NCBI RefSeq assembly: GCF_900107395.1
Contig: NZ_FNPW01000005.1
Location: 182,869-246,868, forward strand
DNA from: Pseudomonas sp. NFIX28
GTDB taxonomy: Bacteria; Pseudomonadota; Gammaproteobacteria; Pseudomonadales; Pseudomonadaceae
Length of the DNA stretch: 64,000 nt
Direction of reading: 5' to 3'
Shown: piece after piece, positions 31,593-42,738 of the stretch
How the letters are laid out: the number at the start of each line of letters is the position of its first letter
Position numbering within the stretch: the stretch's first letter is position 1
Program-made: the position numbers and the translations under genes
Notes under the pieces: model-generated
What the model was told of the DNA's origin: nothing
Seen by the model: only the letters and a program-made list of their open reading frames with translations
The model's database searches: none

Positions 31593-32408
31593 TCAGTAGC
31601 CGTTGCTGCCGTAGTCGACCTGGAAGTCGAAGCCGTTGACCCGCTCGACACCGGTTTCCAGTCGCCCATCGGGCAGCAGGCGCAGCCAGCGATACCCCGG
31701 CGCGGCCGTACCGACCTTGAAATCTTCGCTGCCCGGCTCGAACTGGATGCAGGTCGAGGGCGATGCCAACAGGCGCAAAGGCCCTTGCTGACGGTCGATT
31801 TCCTGATGCACATGCCCCCAGAGCACCGCGCGCGCCTGCGGAAACCGCTCCAGCACGGCGAACAGCGCATGCGGATTGCGCAGCCCGATGGGCTCCATCC
31901 AGGCACACCCGATGGAGACCGGATGATGATGCAGGCATATCAGGTGATGGCGTTCGGGGGCTTCGCTCAAGGCGCTGGCGAGCAATTGCAGCTGCTCGTC
32001 CTGCAAGTAGCCCGGCACCGAGCCGGGTACGGCGGAGTCGAGCAAAGTGATCCGCCAGTTGCCAATGTCCACCACCGGCGCCAGCAACGAACTCTGCACC
32101 GCCGCCTGCGCCATGATTTGCGGCTCGTCGTGGTTACCGGGGATCCAGCGCGCCGGCGCCGGAATCCGTCGAGTCATGTCACGGAACAGTTGATAGGACT
32201 CCAGCGTACCGTCCTGGGACAGATCGCCCGTGGCCAGCATCAGGTCGATCCGTGGTTGCTGCTCCAGCACCAGGTCGATCACCCGCTGCAGGCTGTCGCG
32301 GGTATTCATGCCCAGCAACGTACCGTCCGCTTCGGCGAACAGATGGCTGTCGGACAGCTGCACCAGCAACACGGGATCATCGGTGGTCAGAGTGGATACG
32401 CTCGGCAA
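31593..32408 (-). CDS. cpdA: 3',5'-cyclic-AMP phosphodiesterase CpdA
   Basis: CpdA hydrolyses cAMP and so limits Vfr/Crp signalling. The metallophosphoesterase motifs are all present: QLSDSHLF, TGDLSQDG, IPGNHDE, LHHHPV and WGHVHQ. I chose TTG 32408 (PSVSTLTTDD), giving 271 residues. It has GGGAG six bases upstream and matches the usual Pseudomonas length; an ATG at 32453 would add 15 residues without a clear ribosome site. It lies between the DUF1249 gene and yqiA. Confidence 0.93.
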   Translation of the reverse strand: MPSVSTLTTDDPVLLVQLSDSHLFAEADGTLLGMNTRDSLQRVIDLVLEQQPRIDLMLATGDLSQDGTLESYQLFRDMTRRIPAPARWIPGNHDEPQIMAQAAVQSSLLAPVVDIGNWRITLLDSAVPGSVPGYLQDEQLQLLASALSEAPERHHLICLHHHPVSIGCAWMEPIGLRNPHALFAVLERFPQARAVLWGHVHQEIDRQQGPLRLLASPSTCIQFEPGSEDFKVGTAAPGYRWLRLLPDGRLETGVERVNGFDFQVDYGSNGY

Positions 32409-32507
32409 GGCGGTCTCCCAGGGCGTGTCACGGGAAGTGAGGAATGGGAGCAATTATGCTGGGGGAAATTCAAAAGGGGAAACCGGCGAACCGGACGCAG
32501 TTCACAT

Positions 32508-32960
32508 CTACCGCACGGCCTCGAACTCATGGCCGCAGGCCAGGCAATGGCTCAGCCATTCACCGAGAAATACATTGAGCTGGGCCTTCTCGTCCGGCTG
32601 GTGCATGAAGGCGTTCGGATACGGATAGATGCCACGAAAGCGCCGGGCGTGCTCGGCGCTGATGACCTCGGCCATGCGCGCATCGTGGTAGACCTGGACC
32701 TCCAGCTGCGGCACCGGCAGCCAGGGCAGGCTATGTTCCTGGCGCACCTGCAGGGTGGTGGTGTAGGGACAGGCCAGCAGCACCTCCAGCGCCAGCACGC
32801 CGAGCATCTGGTCGCCCTGGGTCACCGCGATCCGCCGCGCCACAGGCTGGTTGCGCATATCGGGCAACAGGCGCATCAGCCGGGCATAGTTCGCCTCGCA
32901 GGACGCTTGCAGCCCCACGAGATCGACCCGGTAGCGATCGCGCGCTTTGTTTACGACCAT
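32508..32960 (-). CDS. DUF1249 (YqiB-like) protein
   Basis: A 150-residue soluble protein of the DUF1249/YqiB family: YRVDLVGLQASCEANYARLMRLLPDM at the start and PQLEVQVYHDARMAEV in the middle. It has no signal peptide or membrane segment. The family has no established function, but it sits between nudF and cpdA in many gamma-proteobacteria. Its start overlaps the nudF stop region by 10 bases. Confidence 0.85.
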   Translation of the reverse strand: MVVNKARDRYRVDLVGLQASCEANYARLMRLLPDMRNQPVARRIAVTQGDQMLGVLALEVLLACPYTTTLQVRQEHSLPWLPVPQLEVQVYHDARMAEVISAEHARRFRGIYPYPNAFMHQPDEKAQLNVFLGEWLSHCLACGHEFEAVR

Positions 32961-33568
32961 AACCCCCTCACTTCAACGCGGTTCAAAGCCAGCCATTGCA
33001 AGGCAATAATGCTCGCCGCGTTGGAAATCCGCCCATCCCTTACCGCCTGCAGCGCGTCTTCGAAAGCCCAGACCGACACACGGATGTCCTCCGCCTCTTC
33101 CACCAGCCCGTGCAGGCCGCCGGCACCGCCGCTGTCGCAGCGTCCCAGGTACAGATGCACAAACTCGGTACTGCCCCCCGGCGACGGAAAATACTTGGTC
33201 ATCGGCCACAGCGCGGAGAATGTCAGTCCAGCTTCCTCCTGCGCCTCGCGGTGAGCAACTTCTTCCGGATGCTCCTCCTTGTCGATCAGACCGGCGACCA
33301 GCTCGATCAACCAGGGAGTCGCGGTTTTCCCCATGGCACCGACGCGAAACTGCTCGATCAGCACCACTTCATCGCGCTGCGGATCGTACGGCAGTACGCA
33401 GACAGCATCGTGACGCACAAAGATTTCACGACTGATCTCGCGCCCCATGCCACCGGCAAACAGCTCGTGGCGCAGGTGCACACGGTCGAGCTGATAAAAA
33501 CCCTGGAAGCATTTTTCGCGCCGAACGATATCGACCGTGGTCGGCGTGGTGTTGGCAAAGTCCGTCAT
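32951..33568 (-). CDS. nudF: ADP-ribose pyrophosphatase NudF
   Basis: NudF splits ADP-ribose into AMP and ribose 5-phosphate. The 205-residue protein has an exact Nudix box: Gly, five residues, Glu, seven residues, REAQEEAGL (in GLIDKEEHPEEVAHREAQEEAG). An upstream beta domain (FQGFYQLDRVHLRHELF) is typical of the ADP-ribose group. It is probably the first gene of the transcript that runs through cpdA, yqiA and parE to parC. Confidence 0.93.
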   Translation of the reverse strand: MTDFANTTPTTVDIVRREKCFQGFYQLDRVHLRHELFAGGMGREISREIFVRHDAVCVLPYDPQRDEVVLIEQFRVGAMGKTATPWLIELVAGLIDKEEHPEEVAHREAQEEAGLTFSALWPMTKYFPSPGGSTEFVHLYLGRCDSGGAGGLHGLVEEAEDIRVSVWAFEDALQAVRDGRISNAASIIALQWLALNRVEVRGLWS

Positions 33569-33791
33569 AGCAATCCTCGTTTCTTGCTGTCCGATCCGAG
33601 GCTCCCCCTCGATATCGCGCCATCCTAACGCGCCGATGACCGATGATGCAGCCCCTTTACCATCAGCGGGATAGACGGCAAGGGGGCAAACCTAATCTAA
33701 TTGCTTCTATTGAGCTTAGTGGCGAACTGATTGCCCCGCAGGCAGTCGAAGCCGGTAACTTTTGCCTACCTCTGGTTTATCAAGGACGCAC

Positions 33792-34538
33792 ATGTCGCTT
33801 CTTAAAATCGCCTCCGTGGCTTGCCTGGCCCTGACCCTGGGCGCTTGCCAAAGCCTGTTTCAACCCAGCCACCAAAAGCCCCTGCAAAGCACCAGCGACA
33901 AGTCGGAACAGCTCAAGCCCGGCTGCAGCAGCCAGGATTGCCCGCTGGTGAACATCGACACCGTGCACTTCGCCGACGAACCGCAGTTGGATGCGCTGAT
34001 TGAAAAACGCCTGCTGCAAATGACTCGCACCACGGCGGACCAGGCCGTTCCAGCGACGCTGAGCGCCTATCGCGAGAAATTCCTGCGCGAGGCCGACAGC
34101 CGCAACAGCATGTACTTGCAAGCCAAGGTACGCGAACAGCATGACGGCCTGGTGATCATCGAACTGGCCAGCTACCTGGACACCGGTGGCGCCCACGGCA
34201 CGCCCGGTCGCGGTTTCATCAACTACTCCCGCGAGCTGCACAAGGAACTGACCCTGTCCGACATGCTGCGCCCGGGCCAGGAAGCCGCGTTCTGGAAGGC
34301 CGCCCAGGTGGCCCACAACAGCTGGCTGATCAGCACCAAGCTGGACCAGGAGCCAGAGTTCATCAAGACCTGGCCGTTCCAGAAAACCCCGAACGTGGCC
34401 CTGACCTACGGCGGCGTGATCCTCAAATACAACGTGTCGGTGATCGCGCCTTACGCGCTGGGCCACATCGAACTGAAGATCCCTTACAACCGCCTCAACG
34501 GCATCCTCAAACCCGAGCTGTTTCCTGGTCGTAGCTGA
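33792..34538 (+). CDS. RsiV-like (DUF3298) lipoprotein
   Basis: A 248-residue protein with signal peptide and lipobox LGAC (Cys about residue 19), followed by a DUF4163/DUF3298 pair as in the extracellular part of B. subtilis RsiV. DTGGAHGTPG and the C-terminal YGGVILKYNVSVIAPYALG are the clearest segments. Unlike RsiV it has no cytoplasmic anti-sigma helix and no sigma factor gene beside it, so an envelope role is more likely. It is divergent from nudF. ATG 33792 directly precedes the signal peptide. Confidence 0.8.
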   Translation: MSLLKIASVACLALTLGACQSLFQPSHQKPLQSTSDKSEQLKPGCSSQDCPLVNIDTVHFADEPQLDALIEKRLLQMTRTTADQAVPATLSAYREKFLREADSRNSMYLQAKVREQHDGLVIIELASYLDTGGAHGTPGRGFINYSRELHKELTLSDMLRPGQEAAFWKAAQVAHNSWLISTKLDQEPEFIKTWPFQKTPNVALTYGGVILKYNVSVIAPYALGHIELKIPYNRLNGILKPELFPGRS

Positions 34539-34707
34539 GCCTCGGCAGTCCTGCCAGGACCACTGACGGCAGGGTTGCACCAACACTCGGATAAAAGTTG
34601 GCCAGCAGGCGATAGCCGCTGGCCGGTCAAGCCCCAGACCTGGCGCCGCCAGCGCGCCGGCCAGCAGCACCATCAGGCTGGCGCCAGGAAAACCATCCGC
34701 AAAAAAG

Positions 34708-34795
34708 AGCGAGGCTTGCCCGCGATAGCGGCGTGTCAGTTACGACGCCATCGCGAGCAAGCCGGACGCTGCCCGCTCGCTCCTACGGGTGATGA
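34708..34795. repeat. REP-type inverted repeat downstream of the RsiV-like gene
   Basis: GCGAGGCTTGCCCGCGATAGCGGCG is followed by CGACGCCATCGCGAGCAAGCC and then by a partial copy (GCTCGCTCCTACGGGT). It belongs to the same family as the elements at 10104 and 24088. It fills most of the gene-free 290 bases before the thiC stop. Confidence 0.8.
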
Positions 34796-34831
34796 GTGAT
34801 CGCTTCTGGCGAAGCGATCATCAACGCAGGA

Positions 34832-36995
<2,164 letters not shown>

Positions 36996-37005
36996 GAACC
37001 CGGCC

Positions 37006-37035
37006 AGTCTAGACAAAGCCGGCACAGAACGCCAA
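37006..37035 (-). promoter_or_regulatory. Probable sigma-70 promoter of thiC
   Basis: On the minus strand TTGGCG, 18 bases, TAGACT lies just upstream of the TPP aptamer, so the transcript would begin at or slightly before the riboswitch. The match to consensus is moderate. Confidence 0.5.
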
Positions 37036-37197
37036 CCCCACGGCAAACAGCGGGATGAATGGCGTAAATGCAGGATTGTTGCCCTTCGCAGGCGCATCTA
37101 CACTCGCTGAGTTGCGTCCAACCTTGACGCTGCATAGGCCGAGACTTAGCCTTGGCGCCAGAATTATCCTTGTAATATCAACTCTAGGGATCGCCGA

Positions 37198-38637
37198 ATG
37201 CTGCGCAAACTCTCACTGGCCATCGCCGTGTCTTGTGCGTCCAATGGAATGGCCTGGGCAGCAGAAGCGCCCTTGACCACCAAAACCGACCTGGTCAGCG
37301 TCTATCAGGAGGCGGTGGACAACAACGCCGACCTCGCCGCCGCCCGTGCCGATTACGACGCCCGCAAAGAAGTGGTACCGCAGGCGCGCGCCGGGTTGCT
37401 GCCCAATCTCTCGGCCGGCGCCGAGCTGAGCAATACCCGGACCAAGTTCGACGAGCCGTCGATGACCGCCAGCCGCAGCGGCAACGTGTACCAGGCGACC
37501 CTGGCCCAGCCGATTTTTCGTGCCGACCGCTGGTTCCAGTTGCAAGCGGCCAAGGACGTCAACGAGCAAGCCGCGCTGGAACTCTCGGCCACCGAGCAGA
37601 ACCTGATCCTGCAAAGCGCCGAGAGCTACTTCTCGGTCCTGCGCGCCCAGGACAACCTGGCCTCGACCAAGGCCGAAGAAGCCGCCTTCAAGCGCCAGCT
37701 CGACCAATCCAACGAACGCTTCGACGTCGGCCTGTCGGACAAGACCGACGTCCTGCAATCCCAGGCCAGCTACGACACTGCGCGAGCCAACCGGATCCTC
37801 GCCCAGCGCCAGGTAGATGACGCGTTCGAAGCGCTGATTACCCTGACCAACCGCCAGTACAACTCGATCCAGGGCATCGTCCACAGCCTGCCGGTGCTGG
37901 CGCCGACTCCGAATGACGCCAAGGCCTGGGTCGATACCGCGGCCAAGCAAAACCTCAACCTGCTGGCCAGCAACTACGCGGTCAGCGCCGCCGAGGAAAC
38001 CCTCAAGCAACGCAAGGCCGGCCACGCCCCGACCCTCGATGCGGTGGCGCAATACAAGAAAGGCGACAACGACGCCCTCGGCTTCAGCAACCCCGGCCCG
38101 CTGGGCCAGCGTTATGGCAGCGATGTGGAACAACGCACCGTGGGCTTGCAACTGAACATTCCGATCTTCAGCGGTGGCCTGACCAGCTCCCAGGTCCGCG
38201 AGTCCTACTCGCGCCTGACCCAGAGCGAGCAACAGCGTGAAGCCCTGCGCCGCCAGGTGGTGGAAAACACCCGTAACCTGCACCGTGCGGTGAACACCGA
38301 TGTCGAGCAGGTCCAGGCCCGGCGCCAGTCGATCATCTCCAACCAGAGCGCGGTGGAAGCCACGGAAATCGGTTATCAGGTTGGCACGCGCAATATCGTC
38401 GACGTGCTCGACGCCCAGCGCCAGCTGTACACCTCGGTGCGCAACTACAACAACAGCCGCTACGACTACATCCTCGACAACCTGCGCCTCAAGCAAGCCG
38501 CCGGCACCCTCAACCCCGGCGACCTACAAGACCTGTCGCGCTACCTGAAAGCCGACTACAACCCGGACCGCGACTTCCTGCCGCCAGACCTGGCCAAGGC
38601 CGCGGCGGAACAGCTCAAGGCTCGCCCAGGCCAATAA
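37198..38637 (+). CDS. tolC: TolC-family outer-membrane channel protein
   Basis: A 479-residue outer-membrane efflux channel with signal peptide (cleavage after SNGMAWA) and two repeats of the OEP domain. Markers are VYQEAVDNNADLAAARADYDARKE in the first repeat and GYQVGTRNIVDVLDAQRQLY in the second. It is the closest Pseudomonas match to E. coli TolC and occupies the place of PA4974 (opmH) beside thiC. It should pair with type I secretion or efflux pumps encoded elsewhere, as no inner-membrane partner is adjacent. Confidence 0.93.
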   Translation: MLRKLSLAIAVSCASNGMAWAAEAPLTTKTDLVSVYQEAVDNNADLAAARADYDARKEVVPQARAGLLPNLSAGAELSNTRTKFDEPSMTASRSGNVYQATLAQPIFRADRWFQLQAAKDVNEQAALELSATEQNLILQSAESYFSVLRAQDNLASTKAEEAAFKRQLDQSNERFDVGLSDKTDVLQSQASYDTARANRILAQRQVDDAFEALITLTNRQYNSIQGIVHSLPVLAPTPNDAKAWVDTAAKQNLNLLASNYAVSAAEETLKQRKAGHAPTLDAVAQYKKGDNDALGFSNPGPLGQRYGSDVEQRTVGLQLNIPIFSGGLTSSQVRESYSRLTQSEQQREALRRQVVENTRNLHRAVNTDVEQVQARRQSIISNQSAVEATEIGYQVGTRNIVDVLDAQRQLYTSVRNYNNSRYDYILDNLRLKQAAGTLNPGDLQDLSRYLKADYNPDRDFLPPDLAKAAAEQLKARPGQ

Positions 38638-38640
38638 CCT

Positions 38641-38765
38641 GTAGCCGCTGCCGCAGGCTGCGATCGACCGGAACGGTCGTAAAAAAGGCCACCGCCATTC
38701 AACAGAATCGCGGTGGCCTTTTTGCCTGTCCTTCGGCCAGGATCGCAGCCTGCGGCAGCGGCTAC
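38641..38765. repeat. Inverted REP arms enclosing a terminator
   Basis: GTAGCCGCTGCCGCAGGCTGCGATC at 38641-38665 has its exact inverse at 38741-38765, with an intrinsic terminator between. This is a second REP family, different from the one at 10104. The right arm includes the waaA stop codon. Confidence 0.88.
38681..38724. terminator. Bidirectional terminator between tolC and waaA
   Basis: AAAAAAGGCCACCGC and GCGGTGGCCTTTTT form the stem, with loop CATTCAACAGAATC, between two convergent genes. Confidence 0.9.
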
Positions 38766-40033
38766 AGCAAGCGGTCCAACCCGTCGAGCAGGCGCTGCAG
38801 GGCGCCCTGGTTGCTGCGCATCACTTGCAGCCCGGCGTCGGCCATCTTTTGTGCATCCCGTGGCAACTCGAACAGGCGCTGCACCGCCACCGCCAGGCCA
38901 TGAGCATCGTCCACTTCCTGCAAGGCGCCCGCCTCGCGCAGCATCGCCGCGATCTCCAGGAAGTTGAACAAATGCGGTCCGCTCAGCACCGGCTTGGCCA
39001 GGGCCGCCGGCTCCAGCAGGTTGTGGCCGCCGTTGGGCACCAGGCTGCCACCGACAAAGGCGCTGTCCGCCAAGGCATAGAGAAACAGCAGCTCGCCCAT
39101 GGTGTCGCCCAGCAGCACCGAAGTGCCGGCGGTGACCGGCTCGGCGCTCGAGCGGCGAATAGTCGCGAAACCTTGCTGCCGGCACAGCTCGAACACCGAG
39201 TTGAATCGCTCCGGATGACGCGGCACCAGGATCAGCAAGGCATCCGGGTGGCTGGCCAGCAATTGGCGATGGGCATCCAGCACCACGGCATCTTCGCCTT
39301 CATGGGTGCTGGCGGCGATCCACACCGGGCGCTCGCCGGCTTGCCATTGCTGGCGCAGCTCGCTGGCGCGCACCAGCAGTTGCGGGTCGATGCTCAGGTC
39401 GAACTTGATCGAGCCCGTCACCTCGACTGTTTCCGGGCGTGCGCCCAACTGGCGAAAACGTTCGGCTTCGGCTTCGGTCTGCACCGCGAACAGGCTCATT
39501 TGCGCGAGCATCGGTGCGGTCAGCTTGGCAAAGCGCCCATAACCCCGGGCCGAGCGCTCCGACAACCGCCCATTGGCCAGCGCCACCGGAATCCCGCGCT
39601 TGGCGCACTGGTGAATGTGGTTGGGCCACAGTTCGGTTTCCATGATCACCGCCAGCTTCGGCCGCACCCGCTCGAGAAAACGCGCGGCGGCGCACGGCAG
39701 GTCGTAGGGCAGGTAGCAATGCTGGATGCGCGGCTCGTTGGCGAACAGCGCCTGGATACGCTCCGAGCCCGTCGGCGTCATGCAGGTGACCGTGATCGGC
39801 AGCTGTGGATAGCGCGCCAGCAAGGCGCGGATCATCGGCGCGGCGGCGATGCTTTCCCCTACCGACACGGCGTGCACCCAGATCCCGCCCGGCTGCATCG
39901 CCGGCAGGCCCCAGGAAAAACGTTCGCCAACCCGCCTGGCATAAGCCGGCGCCTTGCGCGCCCGCAGCCACAGACGAATCGCCACCAATGGCAGCCCCAA
40001 GTAAAACAGTGCGGTGTAGAGAGTTCTATTCAT
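38762..40033 (-). CDS. waaA: 3-deoxy-D-manno-octulosonic acid (Kdo) transferase WaaA
   Basis: WaaA adds Kdo residues from CMP-Kdo to the lipid A precursor at the inner membrane. The 423-residue protein has an N-terminal hydrophobic anchor (YTALFYLGLPLVAIRLWL), the acceptor-side segment HAVSVGESIAAAPMI, METELWPN and the CMP-Kdo side FVGGSLVPNGGHNLLEPAAL. ATG 40033 (MNRTLYTALF) is used; a longer in-frame start is unsupported. It is separate from the main core cluster further on. Confidence 0.96.
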   Translation of the reverse strand: MNRTLYTALFYLGLPLVAIRLWLRARKAPAYARRVGERFSWGLPAMQPGGIWVHAVSVGESIAAAPMIRALLARYPQLPITVTCMTPTGSERIQALFANEPRIQHCYLPYDLPCAAARFLERVRPKLAVIMETELWPNHIHQCAKRGIPVALANGRLSERSARGYGRFAKLTAPMLAQMSLFAVQTEAEAERFRQLGARPETVEVTGSIKFDLSIDPQLLVRASELRQQWQAGERPVWIAASTHEGEDAVVLDAHRQLLASHPDALLILVPRHPERFNSVFELCRQQGFATIRRSSAEPVTAGTSVLLGDTMGELLFLYALADSAFVGGSLVPNGGHNLLEPAALAKPVLSGPHLFNFLEIAAMLREAGALQEVDDAHGLAVAVQRLFELPRDAQKMADAGLQVMRSNQGALQRLLDGLDRLL

Positions 40034-40056
40034 GGCGGCGGAGTTTATCGGCTTTT

Positions 40057-40947
40057 TCAGCCAATCGCCCGCAGGTGCACGGCAAAACGCTCCGCCAGCC
40101 ACTGCGCCGCCAGGCCCAGGGGTTCATCGCGGCGCCAGACCAGCTCCACCACCAGCGCCGGCGGGGTCCACTCGCTGGTCAATTCGACCATCTGGTTCTG
40201 ATAGGCCGGATACTGCACCACATGCCGCGGCAGCCAGGCCCAGCCCAGGCCGCGCATCAGCAACTCGGCCATCGCGTAGAAGCTGTCGGCGCGCCAGACC
40301 TGCGGGCTGATCTGCTCGCCACTGGGGTAAGCGCTCAATTGCGGGGAGATCAGCAACTGGCGATGCCGCGCCAGTTGCTGGCGGTCCACCTGTCGCTCGC
40401 CGGCCAACGGGTGGCCGACCGCACACACCGTGACCATCTCGACACTGCCCAGGGCCCGGCGCTCAAGGGTCTCGGACATCTGTTCATGGTGAAACAGCAA
40501 GCCGAGGTCGGCCCGGCGCTCCACCAGCTTGCGCGCCACATCACCCTGGGCGCTGCTGGCCAGCTGGACTTCAAGGCTGGGGAACTGCTCGGACAAGGCC
40601 TCGAGGCTATCGAGCACCGGCTGGAACGGCATCGCCTCGTCCAGGGCCAGGCGCAAGCGCGCCTCCTGGCCCCGCATCAACGCCAGCGCTCGCCCGTTCA
40701 GGCGCTCGCATTGGCGCAGCACTTCCCGCGCCTCCGCGAGCAAGGCGCTGCCCGCCTCCGTGAGCTTCGGCTGACGACCGCTGCTGCGCTCGAACAATGT
40801 CACGCCGAGGTCGGCCTCCAGCAGCGCGATCGAACTGCTGACCGCCGATTGCGCCTTGCGCTGGTCGCGAGCCACAGCCGAAAACGAGCGCTGCTCGGCG
40901 ACGCTGACGAACAGCCGCATCTGCTCCAGATTCCATTGCACATTCAT
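40057..40947 (-). CDS. LysR-family transcriptional regulator
   Basis: A 296-residue LysR protein. The helix-turn-helix segment is MRLFVSVAEQRSFSAVARDQRKAQSAVSSSIALLE and the effector domain covers about residues 90-290. It is divergent from the emrE-like gene with about 100 bases between, so that gene is the first candidate target. The two start codons seen differ by four residues; MNVQWNLEQ is preferred. Confidence 0.9.
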   Translation of the reverse strand: MNVQWNLEQMRLFVSVAEQRSFSAVARDQRKAQSAVSSSIALLEADLGVTLFERSSGRQPKLTEAGSALLAEAREVLRQCERLNGRALALMRGQEARLRLALDEAMPFQPVLDSLEALSEQFPSLEVQLASSAQGDVARKLVERRADLGLLFHHEQMSETLERRALGSVEMVTVCAVGHPLAGERQVDRQQLARHRQLLISPQLSAYPSGEQISPQVWRADSFYAMAELLMRGLGWAWLPRHVVQYPAYQNQMVELTSEWTPPALVVELVWRRDEPLGLAAQWLAERFAVHLRAIG

Positions 40948-41050
40948 GAGCCAACCCATCTTCAGAACAGATAGGTAATGACTTTACCCCATCTGCTCAA
41001 TCTCTAGAATGCCGACCTCATCAAGCAAGCCCAAACACGAGGACTCTCCC

Positions 41051-41383
41051 ATGAACGCTTACACCTACCTGGCCATCGCCATCTGCGCCGAAGTGATCGC
41101 CACTGTTTCGATGAAAGCGGTCAAGGGCCTGAGCACTCCGCTGCCATTGCTGCTGATCATCGTCGGCTATGGCGTGGCTTTCTGGATGCTGACCCTGGTG
41201 GTGCGCACCGTGCCGGTGGGCGTGGCTTACGCGGTCTGGGCCGGCATGGGCATTGTCATGGTCAGCGTGGCCGCGCTGTTCCTCTACGGGCAGAAGCTGG
41301 ATATCCCGGCGATGCTCGGCATGGCCCTGATCGTCCTGGGCGTGGTGGTAATCCAGCTGTTTTCCAAGACCGCCGGGCACTGA
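41051..41383 (+). CDS. emrE: Small multidrug resistance (EmrE-like) transporter
   Basis: A 110-residue SMR protein with four membrane helices that exports quaternary ammonium compounds in exchange for protons. Glu14, the shared proton and drug site, lies in AICAEVIATVSMKA. The signature WAGMGIVMVSVAA is in helix 3 and AMLGMALIVLGVVVIQL in helix 4. ATG 41051 gives the usual family length. Position and sequence match PA4990. Confidence 0.93.
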   Translation: MNAYTYLAIAICAEVIATVSMKAVKGLSTPLPLLLIIVGYGVAFWMLTLVVRTVPVGVAYAVWAGMGIVMVSVAALFLYGQKLDIPAMLGMALIVLGVVVIQLFSKTAGH

Positions 41384-41408
41384 TCCGTACCGCTGCCTTA
41401 GGCCCTTC

Positions 41409-41451
41409 AAGAGCACGACCGTTTCGCGCTCGATCGCAGCCTTCGGCAGCG
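41409..41451. repeat. Copy of a 43-base REP-associated repeat
   Basis: This stretch differs at only two positions from 58450-58492. Its right half resembles the GATCGCAGCCTGCGGCAGCG REP arm, here with T for G (CCTTCGGC), so it is a single diverged REP with its flank. Confidence 0.75.
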
Positions 41452-41562
41452 ACAACACAAAGCGCTCCGCCAAGCGCGCCCCTGCCAGTTTGATCGCCAA
41501 CAAAGCCTGTGCGGCTCGAGCCTGTATACTGCGCGCCTAGTCTTGAACACCGAGGTCGCTGC

Positions 41563-42738
41563 ATGCCATCCGTTATTTCCACCGACGTGCTGATTGTCGG
41601 CGCCGGAGTCGCCGGCCTCTGGCTGAACGCGCGCCTGCGTCGCCAGGGCTTTTCCACTGTGCTGGTGGAGAGCGCCAGCCTCGGCGGCGGACAAAGCGTC
41701 AAGTCTCAGGGAATCATTCACGGCGGCGCCAAATATGCCCTGCATGGCGCCCTGACCGGCGCTTCGGAAGCCATCGCCGACATGCCGCGCCGCTGGCGCG
41801 AAGCCCTGGCCGGCAGCGGCGAGCTGGACCTGTCCGGTGTGCGCCTGCTGTCCGAGGCCCATTACCTGTGGTCCCCCGGCACCCTGGCCGGCAACCTCAC
41901 CAGCTTTTTCGCCAGCAAGGCGGTGCGCGGCCGCGTCGACCAGGTCAAGGGCGACCAGTTGCCACCGGCCCTGCAGGACCGTCGCTTCAAGGGCAAGGTC
42001 TATCGCCTGGCCGAATTGGTGGTCGATGTGCCAAGCCTGATCGGGCGCCTGGCCGAACTGGGCGGCGACAGCCTGCTGGCCGCGCAGAAGATCGAACCCC
42101 TGCTGGAAAACGGGCAATTGGCGGGCCTGCGGGTCGATGATCGGGAAATCCGCGCGCAACGCGTCGTGCTCAGCGCCGGAGCCGGCAACGCCGAGCTGTT
42201 GAGCCGCCTCGGCCTGAGCCAGCCGGCCATGCAACGCCGGCCGTTGCACATGGTGATCGTCAAGGGCCCGAGCCTGAAACCGCTGTACGCCCATTGCCTG
42301 GGTGGCGGGCCCAAGCCACGCATCACCGTGACCACCCACCCGGCGGCCGACGGCCAATGGGTCTGGTACCTCGGCGGCGACATTGCCGAAGCCGAAGGCG
42401 TGGCTCGCGAGCCGGCGGCGCAGATTGCCGCCGCCCAGAAAGAACTCGGCAACCTGTTGCCATGGGTCGATCTCAGCCAGGCGCAATGGGCCACCCTGCG
42501 GGTTGACCGCGCCGAACCCGCGCAATCGGGCCTGACCCGCCCGGACAATGCCTTCCTCGCCGAACAGGACCGTCTGCTGGTCGGCTGGCCGACCAAGCTG
42601 GCCCTGGCCCCTGACTTCGCCGACCGGGTGTTCGCCGCCCTCGAGCGCGACGGCATCAAGCCGGGCCCCGCGACTCCGTTACCGGAGCTACCGAAACCCG
42701 CCATCGCGCAACCGGCATGGGAGCAACTGCTGCCATGA
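41563..42738 (+). CDS. FAD-dependent oxidoreductase (DAO family)
   Basis: A 391-residue flavoprotein of the D-amino-acid-oxidase/glycerol-3-phosphate-dehydrogenase superfamily. The N-terminal Rossmann motif is DVLIVGAGVAGLWL, followed by SLGGGQSVKSQGIIHGG, and a second nucleotide segment near residue 200 reads RVVLSAGAGNAELL. It has no signal peptide. The substrate is unknown. It is PA4991-like and heads a three-gene run with an aldo-keto reductase (ATGA overlap) and a Nudix-like gene. ATG 41563 is used. Confidence 0.88.
   Translation: MPSVISTDVLIVGAGVAGLWLNARLRRQGFSTVLVESASLGGGQSVKSQGIIHGGAKYALHGALTGASEAIADMPRRWREALAGSGELDLSGVRLLSEAHYLWSPGTLAGNLTSFFASKAVRGRVDQVKGDQLPPALQDRRFKGKVYRLAELVVDVPSLIGRLAELGGDSLLAAQKIEPLLENGQLAGLRVDDREIRAQRVVLSAGAGNAELLSRLGLSQPAMQRRPLHMVIVKGPSLKPLYAHCLGGGPKPRITVTTHPAADGQWVWYLGGDIAEAEGVAREPAAQIAAAQKELGNLLPWVDLSQAQWATLRVDRAEPAQSGLTRPDNAFLAEQDRLLVGWPTKLALAPDFADRVFAALERDGIKPGPATPLPELPKPAIAQPAWEQLLP

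Noticed and set aside
37124..37178. tolC promoter (TTGACG at 37124 with TAGCCT, or TTGGCG with TAATAT)
   Set aside because: Two competing weak matches, one with a poor -10 box and one with 15-base spacing; not strong enough to list.
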